Part shown: piece by piece, positions 40,772-51,420 of the stretch
Numbering within the stretch: the stretch's first letter is position 1
Layout of the letters: every line of letters begins with the position of its first letter
Assembly: GCF_905475395.1 (NCBI RefSeq)
Contig: NC_058340.1
Location: 76,114,181 to 76,178,180 of the forward strand
From: Chrysoperla carnea
Taxonomy: Eukaryota; Arthropoda; Insecta; Neuroptera; Chrysopidae
DNA: 64,000 nucleotides
Direction: 5' to 3'
Notes under the pieces: generated by a model
What the model was told of the DNA's origin: nothing
What the model saw: the letters and a program-made list of their open reading frames with translations, nothing else
Database searches by the model: none
Made by a program: the position numbers and the translations under genes

Positions 40772-43237
40772 ATGGCTGAACTCAAAATTAAAAGAAAACA
40801 GAATGATGTAAAAAAGTTAGTAGAGATTTTTAAAATTATAAATGGATTAGAAAAGGACACTTTGGATTCTAATTTAATAATAAATACATTAATTGAAATT
40901 GGGAAATTAGCGGGAGAGATATCTTTTAATAACAAAGATTATGAATGTATCCGAAATAAATACGGATTCATACAACGAATTAATGAATCTGAAATTAAAA
41001 ACAATAATGGTGGAATCCATTTTGGTAAATTAAATCAACTTAAATTAACTTTAACGGCATTCAACGATGGGGAATGCGATTCAACGTTTAACTATAACGA
41101 AAAGAAACTAATTGTTAAAAATCTATTTAATTTACAAAATATTATTGTATATATTCTAAGTCAAGAAAACGAGTTTCCATCTGATGGCGAATTACTAAAC
41201 CAAATGAAAATTTTAGAAATAAATTATAATTCTTCTGAACATCAAATGTTGGATCTGATTCACTTATCATGTCAACGATACCAACAAATTGCTTTGAAAA
41301 AAATTGTAGAAGAATTAAATTCATTCGAAAAAGTTGATTTAAGTCAGAAAGACGACTTATATTACTTAGAAAGAATATTCATCATCATTGGAGAACTCTT
41401 ACACGAAATTATGGAAGATGGAACGATTAAAAAGGGAAGTGAACTATGGAATGCTTTAAAGAACTTGAACAATACTAGAGATTTGTTTATTCATAACCAT
41501 AAACAAATTGAAGATTTTGTGGAAAGCAAAGAAGAAATGGAAAATCTTATTTTAAGTATAAAGATAGATTTATTGAAAATTATTAACATTGACTTAGAAA
41601 ACAATATGTTTTCATTTAATTTTGATGATTTAAAAACTGCACAAATATTAAAAGTTAATTCTAAAAAATTAAATGACTTTATTAAAAGAAAACCCAAGAA
41701 AATTGAAAAGTCTAGCGATATTAATTTATCTTTTACTAAAGAACCCTTTAAATTATATAATAAATTAATAAATTTAGTAATAAGAGCTGCTGATGCTTTT
41801 TATAAATTAACAAATCCAAACGAATCAACGTTGAATAAATTAAATTTAGATTTTCAAGAAATTAGAAAACAATTAACTGAAGAATCGGAAAAATATTATC
41901 AAGAAGAAGTTAGAAAATTATTACAACAAATGTATCATGATAAAGATGCATTCAGGTTCATACAAAACTTTCAAACTTCAGAAGATATTAAACAGATGGA
42001 AATTTCATTTGAAGAAGATAGGAAACATTTGATTAGTTTAATTGAAAAAGTAAAATCATATCCTGAAACTTTATTAAACAACAAGGAATTAATAATCAAC
42101 CTGGCTAACAAATTAAAAGAAGAACGTGAAGAAATGAAAATTATTAAAAAAAAGGAAATCGATGAAGAAAATAAACGTAAAGAATTAATGAACTTACATT
42201 TTAGAGTAACTGTTATTTTACTAAATATTTCTTATGAAATAATTTATTTAAACAAAATAGAACAACGAAAAACTAAAAGTAAAAAAGAAGAATATATTAT
42301 GGATCAAATTGTATCCTTAATAGGACAATATATCAGAGATTTACAGGATGTCTACTATGGGAAATTATTGAAACTGGACGGTAACTTAATATCGCCGCTC
42401 TCAACAAATATAAGTTATAAAGCTGGTACTTCATCGAAAGATGCCAGATCGAATGAATTAGCCCATAATATATTTTGTTTGAACAGAGAATCATTACAAA
42501 ATATAATTGAAAATCATATTTTACCTGCATATAGACATTTTGAATCGATATTTCTAATTTATGATTATCAATTTAATAAAACTAAACATGTTGTTAAAAA
42601 GTACTTTTTATTAGGAAAGTCCTACTTCTATTTGGATATGTATAAAGAAGCTATTCACCATTATCAAGATGGTATTAAACATTTAGAAAAAATTAATTCA
42701 AAAGATTATTATTTATCAGAAATAGAAAATTATAAGAAGGAAGTAGACTTTGAATGTAATATAAGAATGTATTTTAGATTTATACAAGGTTTAACAATTA
42801 GTTATTACCTAATTCAAGAATATGATAAAGTGTATGAACTTATTAATCCTAGTTTTCAAAAAATTGTATTAATAAAAGAACCAAATGATGTGAATTCAGA
42901 TTATTATTCTTATTTATGTTTTGTATGTGCTACAATTTTAGAATATTATAAAAAAGTTCAAAAAGATAATAATTATGATGAAAAAGTTATAAAAGATGCA
43001 AGATTTTATAACTTGTTAAAATGTGAACGATTTTTAAAGTTATCACGTTATAAAAGTGATCCATTGAGTTTAGTCTGTGTATATGAATTATTAAATAAAT
43101 ATGAAGAAGCAGAACAATTAATTGAATTTATTTTAAAAGATGCAAATAATTCACAAATAAGTCACAAATTTATTTGTTTAATTGTTAATATCAACTATTT
43201 AAAAAAAATCAAATTGAAGATTCACAAAAATTCATAA
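40772..43237 (+). CDS. Intronless HEPN-like / TPR-like large protein, N-terminal part
   Basis: An 821-codon uninterrupted frame from ATG 40772, wholly alpha-helical in composition and rich in Lys, Asn, Ile, Leu and Glu. Around residues 205-245 it reads 'IIIGELLHE' ... 'W' ... 'RDLFIH' (R236, H241), the Rx4-6H signature and layout of HEPN domains. A second candidate, 'RSNELAH' (R559, H565), follows another helix pair. From about residue 608 TPR-like helices appear ('YFLLGKSYFYLDMYKEAIHH', 'KYEEAEQLIEF'). HEPN domains are often metal-independent RNases or nucleotide-binding helical domains. No introns are seen, unlike the neighbouring genes. A minimal upstream ORF (ATG AGA AAA ATG GAC TTA TGA) precedes the start. 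At about 43202 an A8 run breaks the frame, and the next frame continues the protein. The origin may be horizontal transfer from an arthropod endosymbiont; this is inference only. Confidence 0.7.
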   Translation: MAELKIKRKQNDVKKLVEIFKIINGLEKDTLDSNLIINTLIEIGKLAGEISFNNKDYECIRNKYGFIQRINESEIKNNNGGIHFGKLNQLKLTLTAFNDGECDSTFNYNEKKLIVKNLFNLQNIIVYILSQENEFPSDGELLNQMKILEINYNSSEHQMLDLIHLSCQRYQQIALKKIVEELNSFEKVDLSQKDDLYYLERIFIIIGELLHEIMEDGTIKKGSELWNALKNLNNTRDLFIHNHKQIEDFVESKEEMENLILSIKIDLLKIINIDLENNMFSFNFDDLKTAQILKVNSKKLNDFIKRKPKKIEKSSDINLSFTKEPFKLYNKLINLVIRAADAFYKLTNPNESTLNKLNLDFQEIRKQLTEESEKYYQEEVRKLLQQMYHDKDAFRFIQNFQTSEDIKQMEISFEEDRKHLISLIEKVKSYPETLLNNKELIINLANKLKEEREEMKIIKKKEIDEENKRKELMNLHFRVTVILLNISYEIIYLNKIEQRKTKSKKEEYIMDQIVSLIGQYIRDLQDVYYGKLLKLDGNLISPLSTNISYKAGTSSKDARSNELAHNIFCLNRESLQNIIENHILPAYRHFESIFLIYDYQFNKTKHVVKKYFLLGKSYFYLDMYKEAIHHYQDGIKHLEKINSKDYYLSEIENYKKEVDFECNIRMYFRFIQGLTISYYLIQEYDKVYELINPSFQKIVLIKEPNDVNSDYYSYLCFVCATILEYYKKVQKDNNYDEKVIKDARFYNLLKCERFLKLSRYKSDPLSLVCVYELLNKYEEAEQLIEFILKDANNSQISHKFICLIVNINYLKKIKLKIHKNS

Positions 43238-43263
43238 ATAAATATAAAAAAATTGTGCTCGAA

Positions 43264-44451
43264 ATGTATGATGTACTAGAAAATGGAACAACAAAACTAA
43301 AATATTCTTATGGTGATAAATATGTGGATTTTTATCTATATATTATTAAAACAGAAATTGATTTACTTTTAGAAAATATTCAATTATTTTGTAACAATAT
43401 TGAGTTAGTTTCTTTAAATTTTCAAATCCAAGAACTTGAAGAAAAATTTAATAATTTTATTAATCATTTAATAATGATTAATTCAAAAATTAGTGAACAG
43501 TTAACCAGGGTATATTTAAAGTTTATAATTCTTTATGATACGATAATTACAGAAATTAAAATTTCTGAAAATGAATTTGAAGAAATATTAAAAAAATTAT
43601 ATAATTATTTTAATAAAGTTAATGATATTTCAATTAAACCTACATGTGCGTTTAATTTAGCAACGGCTTATATGAGGTTTATGCTAAGAAGTAAATCAAA
43701 CATCGAAAACGGAAAACGAATTCAATATTACAAACAAGCTATAGACATTTTAAAACCATTTATTAATGATAAAAACATTTTATTTTTTGAAGTGTTTATG
43801 AAACTTTCACTTTCTTTAAGTTGTGTACATATTAAGTTAGGTTTAAAATATATTTTGTGTAGTCATTTAAAAAATAAATTATTTGATGAATATGCTTTAG
43901 AAAATTATTGTAAATCTATTGAATATATTGAACAAATTGAACATGAACATTTTAACAACTGCAAATTTAATAGAAAATGTATAATTTATAATAATGTAGC
44001 CGTATCTTATACAATGAAAGCGATTACGAATTTGAAAATAGGAATTAAAGATCTAGAATCTTTAAATAAGGCAATATTTTATTATAAAATATATATAAAA
44101 TTAATAAATACACAAATAGAAAGTATAAAGACTTGTTGTAACGATACTGAAGAAACAAATCAAAATGAAAATATTACAAAATTAGAAAATAATAAGCATT
44201 TAAAAGAAATGAATTTACTAAATTGTATTCGTTTACAAAATAAATTATCAAACAATTTAGAATCAGAATCATTTTTATTATTCAGACAATTATGTAATAT
44301 TTATATTGTAAATAAAAAATATGAACAAGCAGATGAATTAATTGAATGTTTTTTAAACGATACAAAGGATTTAAATGACAAAATTAAGATTTTAATTTTG
44401 AACGTTCATATTAAAAAACAACATTTAAAAGATAATCCATCAAAACTTTAA
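43264..44451 (+). CDS. Continuation of the HEPN/TPR-like protein after a frameshift
   Basis: Reading one frame over from 43201, the sequence continues '...KKNQIEDSQKFINKYKK' directly into the open frame whose first ATG is 43264; one extra A in the run at 43202-43208 would join it to the upstream 821 codons. It encodes about 396 residues of helix-rich sequence with TPR-like repeats ('AFNLATAYMRFML', 'YKQAIDILKPF', 'KKYEQADELIECFL'). The last motif parallels 'KYEEAEQLIEF' near the end of the first part, pointing to a duplicated module. It ends at an in-frame TAA (44449-44451), beyond which the same frame stays open. Whether it is a separate gene, a pseudogene part or an artefact of homopolymer length cannot be settled here. 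Confidence 0.55.
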   Translation: MYDVLENGTTKLKYSYGDKYVDFYLYIIKTEIDLLLENIQLFCNNIELVSLNFQIQELEEKFNNFINHLIMINSKISEQLTRVYLKFIILYDTIITEIKISENEFEEILKKLYNYFNKVNDISIKPTCAFNLATAYMRFMLRSKSNIENGKRIQYYKQAIDILKPFINDKNILFFEVFMKLSLSLSCVHIKLGLKYILCSHLKNKLFDEYALENYCKSIEYIEQIEHEHFNNCKFNRKCIIYNNVAVSYTMKAITNLKIGIKDLESLNKAIFYYKIYIKLINTQIESIKTCCNDTEETNQNENITKLENNKHLKEMNLLNCIRLQNKLSNNLESESFLLFRQLCNIYIVNKKYEQADELIECFLNDTKDLNDKIKILILNVHIKKQHLKDNPSKL

Positions 44452-44766
44452 AAAAAACTGACGACTTTAAATTTAAATATTATTTATTTAGAATTTAATT
44501 TACTTCAAGAAAAAGTTCAATTAATTAATAAAGATTGTGATTTTAATTCTTTAAAACTAGATATAATAAAACTTCAACAAAAATTAAATTATTTTATAAA
44601 AATATACACTGCACCATTCAATTTGGTTTATTTTAATTTTATTGCTCTTATTTGTAGTTTAGTTCAAGTTAACTGTCCTGAAAATATCCTTGAAGAAATT
44701 TTAAATATTCATAAAAATATTGAAAATATTATTTCAAAGATGACAAAAGAAACCTTAAAAAGATGA
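44452..44766 (+). pseudogene. C-terminal remnant of the HEPN/TPR-like protein
   Basis: The frame of 43264-44451 reopens immediately after the TAA and runs 104 codons to TGA (44764-44766). The peptide (LNLNIIYLEFNLLQEKVQLI...) aligns in style with the segment 'YIIKTEIDLLLENIQLF' that follows the first TPR module, so it looks like the matching part of a second module. No start codon or promoter is evident. AATAAA occurs about 110 bp downstream (near 44879). Confidence 0.5.
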
Positions 44767-44929
44767 TTACTAATGAATCTTGACTTCAAATAATAATTTT
44801 AATTTTATTTAATTTGTATATTAATTATAAATATTAATTTTTATAAATAATATTCTTAATGTAACATCACATTATTGTAAATAAAATTCATTTAGTGTTG
44901 TAATAAACACAATATCGATTCAAAAAATT

Positions 44930-45357
44930 TTACACTAGATTCTAGTCGTTCCGAAGTTCTCAAATCACTTCCAAGGGCCTCTGTTCGCAAAGTTGTTGCG
45001 GCTATCACAGAACACTGGCTGGGCGGCAAGCATGCTGAACGCTCAGGCCTGGCAGTGTATCACGACTACTGCAGGAGCTGTCATAGTGGTGACGAGGAGA
45101 AGACAATGTCTCATCTTCTCTGTCACTGCCCAGCTCTTGTCATGAGGAGATGGACTTACTTGAGCCAGCCTCTCTTTGACGACCTCTCCAACCTAAAGTC
45201 AGTCCACGTCAAAGCCCTGCTGCTGTTCTTAAACAGCTCCAAATGGTTCATGGAGTAGTGGCCGGCGATGGGCCAACCCATTTACGGTATCACAACGGAC
45301 CCTATGGTCTAAGTGTGTCCCACCCCACGACAGCCACTCTAACCTAACCTAACCTAA
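44930..45357 (+). mobile_element. Non-LTR retrotransposon 3' end with (AACCT)n tail
   Basis: Encodes 'PRASVRKVVAAITEHWLGGK', then 'CRSCHSGDEEKTMSHLLCHC', the C-x2-C-x8-H-x4-C zinc knuckle found at the C-terminus of jockey/R1/I-type ORF2 proteins, and stops near 45256. The 3' UTR ends in four AACCT units. The element is 5'-truncated at about 44945, so it cannot move. It lies just downstream of the HEPN/TPR locus. Confidence 0.8.
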
Positions 45358-45359
45358 CC

Positions 45360-45875
45360 ATATCCTAGTCTTCATTAGTCTGGTAGCAACAATAGGTAAT
45401 AAATAATACAGATAAGAGAGATACCGCAAATAGACCCCTAACACCTAGACCAGGAGGTCCTATGTGCTCTCCCTGAAAACAGCCGATCACCCAGAAGTGA
45501 AATGTCTCTGGGTAAGAAATGCTATTTTAAGCAAGTGAAGCTACACAGCTTCTCTGTCAGAATTATTCCCAGGATTGATAGGTCCAAGATTTCGAACCCA
45601 AACATTCCATACCTGACTCCCTACAGGTTTTAGGAAGTTTCATCTTCCTCCATACAAACCCTACAAGTGGGATCATCGGAGATCCCCAAGTTATGAAGAT
45701 GGTAGGTAATTCAATCGACAACCACCTGTCAAGAAACCCACCACCCTTCTCAACTGTGTTCTAATGACTTTCAACCGAACACAACCAAATGGTCTAGCTG
45801 TAGTTTATGCACAGCTAGGCCTGACGCATGCCCTGTGCAATATCCCAGTAGTCAAGATTGGCTTGTCCACTCAAC
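45360..45875 (-). mobile_element. Degenerate non-LTR retrotransposon 3' end, minus strand
   Basis: On the minus strand one can read 'NLGISDDPTCRVCMEEDETS', the common pre-zinc-knuckle signature of non-LTR ORF2 proteins, interrupted by frameshifts. Its 3' side meets the (AACCT)n tail of the plus-strand element, making a tail-to-tail pair. It abuts the 3' end of the zinc-finger gene. Confidence 0.65.
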
Positions 45876-45878
45876 ATG

Positions 45879-48800
45879 TTAAAAATTAATTAAAAATCGT
45901 TGCATATTTTCATGATTTTTTTTATCGTCCAGAACATTATTGGCGGTAACATTATCGATTATATCATTTAATTCATTCTTCACTGGTTTCTCACATTCAA
46001 AGCTGCCATGCACACGCATATGCTTCTTTAACGTGCTCGATTCACCGAACGCTTTATTACACAGCTTACAAACGCACGGTCGTTCTCCCGTGTGTACACG
46101 CATGTGAATCTTTAAACGTGAACTAATTTGAAAAGTTTTTGAACACATCGTACAACTGTAACGACTCTCATGATTGTGTGTGTAACGTACATGCGCATTA
46201 ACCGCTTGATCTGTTTTAAATTTCTTATTACAAATGGGGCACGGATAACGTTTACCCACGGTGTGCATATGTAGATAATGTGCTTTTAGTGCTGTTGTGG
46301 ACACACTTCCCTTGCCACAAATGCTGCATAAATGCGGACGCTTGTTTGTTTCATTTGGATCGCCATGTTTACGTTTACGATGCTCTTCTAAGTAATGTTT
46401 GTTGTTGAATTCTTTCGAACATTCTGGACAGGTTACATGTTCATCAGTGTGAACACGTGCTAAATGTTGCTGAAACAAAAAGCAGAGAAATGTACCAATA
46501 GTAGTTACTCGATAAGCAATTTCCTCGAAAATTATTTCGAGCATAATAATTAGGAGAGAAGTGAGGCTTACAATTGAGAGGGAAATTATTGAATCACTTC
46601 CCCCTTTAACGTAAGATAAAATTTCAGAGGCAGATCCCGCGCGCTAAAAAAGTTTCACATAAAAAAAAAACAACTCTACTTACTTTAATTCTATAAACAG
46701 CTTTACCGCAAATTGTACAAACTTCACGTTTCTTATCTGCCGAATGACAGACACGATAATGAATGCGTAACGTTGCCTCGACACGAAATGATTTGTCACA
46801 TTGCATACAATGATAGATCCGTTCTGTTGCATGACTCTTCTCGTGTCGCATTAATTGATGATTCTTTTGAAAGATTTTACCGCATTGTTTGCACACATGA
46901 TCTTTCTGCTGACGATGTATAAATTTCATATGGGTGTCTAATTGTAATTGAATTGCAAATTTTTTGTTACACACTGTACATGCCAGTAATGTTGGATTAT
47001 GTTTCGTTAAAACATGTTTACCTAATGAACTGATTTTACAATATGATAAATCACAGTATTCACATTTATATCTGCAAGAGAAAGCAACAATTATTAGTCA
47101 ACCACGTGTCCTGTAAATTTTGGAAGGGATAATTAAGGTAGTCCTTTCACTGGTTGGAAGTAAATTGTACATTTTTTTTTTAAATTAACATTGGCGACGA
47201 AAGGTTTTCCTTAATTCGATAAAATAAGTATTTGATTTCTTAAAAATTAGTGTAGAGCAAGAAAATATTGTCTTAAATCAAAGTATTTACTTGCTGCCTT
47301 AAGAACAAATTTTCTTGCTAGTACTTTTTTTTAGTTTATTATTTATTGCTCAATAAATCACAAAAAGTGTGGGGGGAGGGCTGTCGATTGACCTACCAAC
47401 TTCATAACTAGAGAATCTCAGATTACTTCACTTGCAGGACCTGCATGGAGAACGATAAAACTTTCATACATGATATTTGCATCTGTAAAAGCACGCAGAG
47501 AGTCAGATATAGAATGTTTGCGTTCAAAATCTTAGACCTATTAACCCTGAGATGAATTCCAGCAGAGGAGCTCTGGACTTTCTTCGTGGCATTTGGCATC
47601 AAAGCAAAAATTTGGCATTAGTGGCATAGCTGTCTCCAAAACTTAAGTAAATCTAATTGAATCTAATTTGATGGAAGTAAATAACTCCAGAATAAATTAA
47701 TTTTTGTAACGATTTCCGATTTATTTTACTATGGCAACCCTAATGAGTGATGAATTCCAGCAGAAGAGCTCTGGACTTTCTTCGTGGCATTTGGGTTTGG
47801 CAGAACCTTACAGCTTCATCTGCTTAAAATAGCATATTTTACCCAGTGATATTTCGCCTCCGGGTGACAGGTTGCTCTCATAGTAGGCACGGAGGACATA
47901 TTGTTATTTTTTTACGAAAATCATATTCATTTTACAATTGACCACCAATTATCTGAAATATTAAGTGAAGAGTGCTCTTCAATGATCTAAAGGTTGCAGA
48001 TCAAATCTAAATACGGTTTGAAAGTTAACTTTTATGGATCTCATAGTTCTATGACCCATTATTCAAATTCGCCCGTTTATGAACTCGAAATCAATTCATA
48101 TTTTACCTATAAAACACGCATTATAATTTCATCTTAGTATCGTCTTTACAGAATGACCAAAAATAATAGGATGATTTTATGAACATACTATCCTTAAATT
48201 ACATTTCTACCAACAATATTTCCAAGCGTTACGAAATTTAAGCTAAATTTATATATTAGTACAATATAATTTGAATTTACGCGCTTTACATCAGTAATAT
48301 TAACATTTTAAAAACAAAAGCATAACGTATTTATGTATTATGGCGTCTTAGCGTTGATTTGTGCTTGAGAGATGATTTTAATTGAAAATTTAATTAATAT
48401 AATACTAGTGATTTATAAATTAATTGTGATTTAATTAAAGTTCTTTTAATTATTTAGAAATGTATGTTGTAGGCAGTGTATCATGACTATGATCTAAGTG
48501 TGTCCCACCCCAGGACAGCCACTCTAACCTAACCTAACCTAACCTTGTAACGCTAAAAATGTTGAAGGTAGTCTAAATACATAAAATCGCCTAATTAGAC
48601 CATTTTCGATGGTCAGAATAAAATGTATACTTATACACTGTATCAAAGATCAACGAAGAGAAGTGCATTATAAATCTATTTTGCAAAACTTAAAGCCCTA
48701 TGTGGTTTTGAGGATGTTAGATATACAGTGCGTTCATTTCAAAAAGTATCCACCCTTAATAACTCTTGACCTGACATGTTTAATGTATGGTTCTAGCTAT

Positions 48801-50968
48801 TTGGAAAGGATTCTCATGTTTTTGTGGCGTTTTTATTGGTTTGCAAGCCCCACATTTTTACGAAAATTTAATACAACTCTCTTAATGTTAAACTTACTTA
48901 GTTTTATTTTCATCCCTTTTAATTGAAGAATCCGGTTGGACGCCATTTAATTCATGAGATCTTAAATGTCGTAATAAAGATCCAACTGTTGATAATTTCT
49001 TGTCACAAGTTTTACAAGTTAATGTTTGTGGATCACATTTATTTGGATCTAATTGTGATCTTTTTGTTTTGCTACTTTCAATTCTATCACTCAACCATTC
49101 ATCATCACAGCTATCATCCTCTGCATCCTCTACATCATTACCGATGTCTTGTACGTCATCGCCATTGTCACGATCAGAATCACTTTTAAGTAATGGCGGT
49201 TTAATGTCTGTCCGTTCATCCACTTCATCTTTAACGTATAAATCATCTTTGGTATCAATTTCGTCACGAATTTCTACGAGTGCTCGATGTGAGTTCTCAC
49301 ATAATTGTTTAAATTGAAATGAATCGTTCAATTTTGTAAAACAATTTTGACAAATTTGATTTGGAAGTCCATCATTTGTGTTAATCTACAAAAATAAATT
49401 AATTAAATTTAGGAACCTTGCCATAAGAGTCAACTTGCAAAATTTCCTGAAGATATCTGATTTTTCTGTATAATTTAAGCATCATACCCCCCCCCCCCCA
49501 AAGTTACTTATAAAGTTCCAAAGTCCTAAATTTTCAACCAAATAATTTAAATCGGAGCTTGTATTGCCACCTGCCACGTATATCTGTACCTATAGTTAAC
49601 TCGTGGATCACAGGGTGAACGTAAGAGCAAAAAAAACTTGCAGATTCATACTAACTCGACTCCATTAAAGATATGGCCAATCCGTGAATCACAGGATGAG
49701 ACAACGCGAGAAAAAATTCTCAATCCATTACTCTACTATATCCACGAATATCCGGGTATAGAAGTTACAAGTCATCTGTGTCTGAAATTATAGGCACGGA
49801 TACATTGTATATTAGTTATGGATCATTTTAATCTACTATGGCTAATAGCTCAGCATTTTTAATTAGTATTTATATTTTTTACTTTGTTATGACGGTGTAA
49901 ACAATGAATTAAAAATATAAAAAAAATACATGAATATTCCCTATTGAGAGATATACAACTTCCCTTAAAATATCATATGTGTTTGTGTAAGTATTCGATA
50001 GATGGCGCTGTATTTGAATTCACTTCTAAGTTCTATAAATTTTCAATAGATGGCGGTGACATCGGCAAGAGATAGAATAACACTTTAAATTAGAATGTTG
50101 ATCCTCATAAAAAACTAATATTTTTAATCTAAACCATTATTTCGAAAATCGTCAGTCACATTTCCTCCGAAAGCTAACGTTTTTCGAAAAATTGTTTTAA
50201 ACAAAAATTGTTAGTTTTTTTATGAGAACCAACTTTCTAAAGTGTTATTCTCCTTTCTTACCGTTTAGGATATAAATTTGCTAATAAAGAAACTCGAAGA
50301 ACAAGGCCCAATCTGATGTCAGAACATGACGCTCCCCCATTAAACTCTACAACTTTTGTTTAAGTTATTTTTTGATTGTTTAACTACAAAACGAGATATT
50401 CAGATGCATAGATTAAAATGGCCCACTTTGTATATAATTTATTTCTCAATAAATTCAGAATGGTTCACAAAAATTCTTCTGACGATTTCCGAATTCGTCG
50501 AATGAATTGAATTTTTGAATCTTCAAAAAAAAAATATAGATCGTATTTATCACAAATCAGTAAATCGAATCACAAAAAAGTTTACGATTTAGTATACTAC
50601 TTAGACTGCCTTGATTTCCCTGATAATTATCGATTTTCTCGATTTGTGATCACTCAGTAAAATTCTTGAATAAATTATAGGTACAGAAATCCATGCCGGG
50701 TGGCAATTATAGATAATCCGGATGTTAAATACCATTTAAAATTAAACCAACTTGTTTAATTGAAGTTTAAAGTTCGTACAATCTTAATGGAAACCCTTTT
50801 ATAATATAAATTTGAATAATGAATACATACTGTAAGAGTCGTACAACAATATTGAAACATTTGAAGTATTGTTGATTCATGAATAAAATACATATTTGGA
50901 TATTCAGTTTGTAAACAAATTCGACACAATTTATTAAAATCTGATTTTTTTATTTGACTAGCAGGCAT
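45879..50968 (-). CDS. ZAD-type C2H2 zinc-finger transcription factor
   Basis: Four minus-strand exons: 50968-50831, 49385-48898, 47071-46684 and 46469-45879. All have GT-AG borders and consistent phases, and total 534 aa plus stop. The N-terminus is a ZAD dimerisation domain split by intron 1: C15-x2-C18 (LCRICLQ) in exon 1, C58-x2-C61 (ICQNC) in exon 2. An acidic linker rich in D and E follows, then one C2H2 finger in exon 2, four full fingers in exon 3, a tenth-residue-spaced degenerate finger across the exon 3/4 junction (CTICGKAVYRIK|QQHLARVH), and five fingers in exon 4, including a TGERP linker. ZAD proteins are an insect-expanded class of nuclear sequence-specific DNA-binding regulators. 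The specific orthologue cannot be named. Start chosen: first ATG before the ZAD, with no open frame upstream. Confidence 0.92.
47400..47880. repeat. Duplicated GC-richer block in a zinc-finger gene intron
   Basis: Two copies of about 55 bp ('gatgaattccagcagaggag' with 'ctctggactttcttcgtggc') lie at about 47553 and 47753, within a GC-richer island of unknown origin. It may be retrotransposon debris; no reading frame supports that. The rest of this intron is AT-rich unique sequence. Confidence 0.5.
48478..48546 (+). mobile_element. Minimal non-LTR 3' fragment with (AACCT)n tail
   Basis: 'gcagtgtatcatgactatg' joins directly to 'atctaagtgtgtcccacccc' and four AACCT units. Both halves are present in the 45.0-45.4 kb copy but about 230 bp apart there, so this is a deletion derivative. 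It lies in the third intron of the zinc-finger gene (opposite strand). Confidence 0.75.
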
Positions 50969-51184
50969 TGTATTTTTTTAAAAACTTTTTTTATCAAAAT
51001 TTTTTATTCAAATTTCAATTTTTTTAATTCAACATAATGATTTAATTTATAAATTTACATTTTCGTTTTGTTTAAACTATTTTTATTATTCTTTTCATCT
51101 CAAATTTATCTGTCAAAAATATTTTAGTTCAGTGTACTCGTGCTGTTTACATACTTGTTTTTAGGGTGCATTCATACAACATTT

Positions 51185-51420
51185 GGATGGATTTTAGTCC
51201 GTATCTCAAAAACTATTCAACCAGTCATCAAATGTACCCGATTTTTGTACTTTTTGAGTCAAAATGACCTTATATACTGAGTTTTATCGAAATTGGAGAT
51301 AATACAAATTTATCGATTTTTTTGCAATTTTTTTAAGGGGTACCCCTTTGAAAAAATCGAGATAAACGAAAAAAAAATTTTGTTTTGGAATTTGATGAAA
51401 ATCGGTGAATGTGGTAATTT
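51185..51420 (+). repeat. Dispersed repeat (copy 2 of 2)
   Basis: Partner of 18000-18215. It overlaps the 3' end of the coiled-coil frame at 51333-51680, whose last ~30 codons are therefore repeat-derived. Confidence 0.7.

Noticed and set aside
45340..45360. True telomere
   Set aside because: Only four AACCT units, attached to retroposon tails, with normal genes on both sides.
48609..49317. Plus-strand frames in the zinc-finger gene region
   Set aside because: Antisense to, or adjacent to, the ZAD gene exon 2; no independent support.
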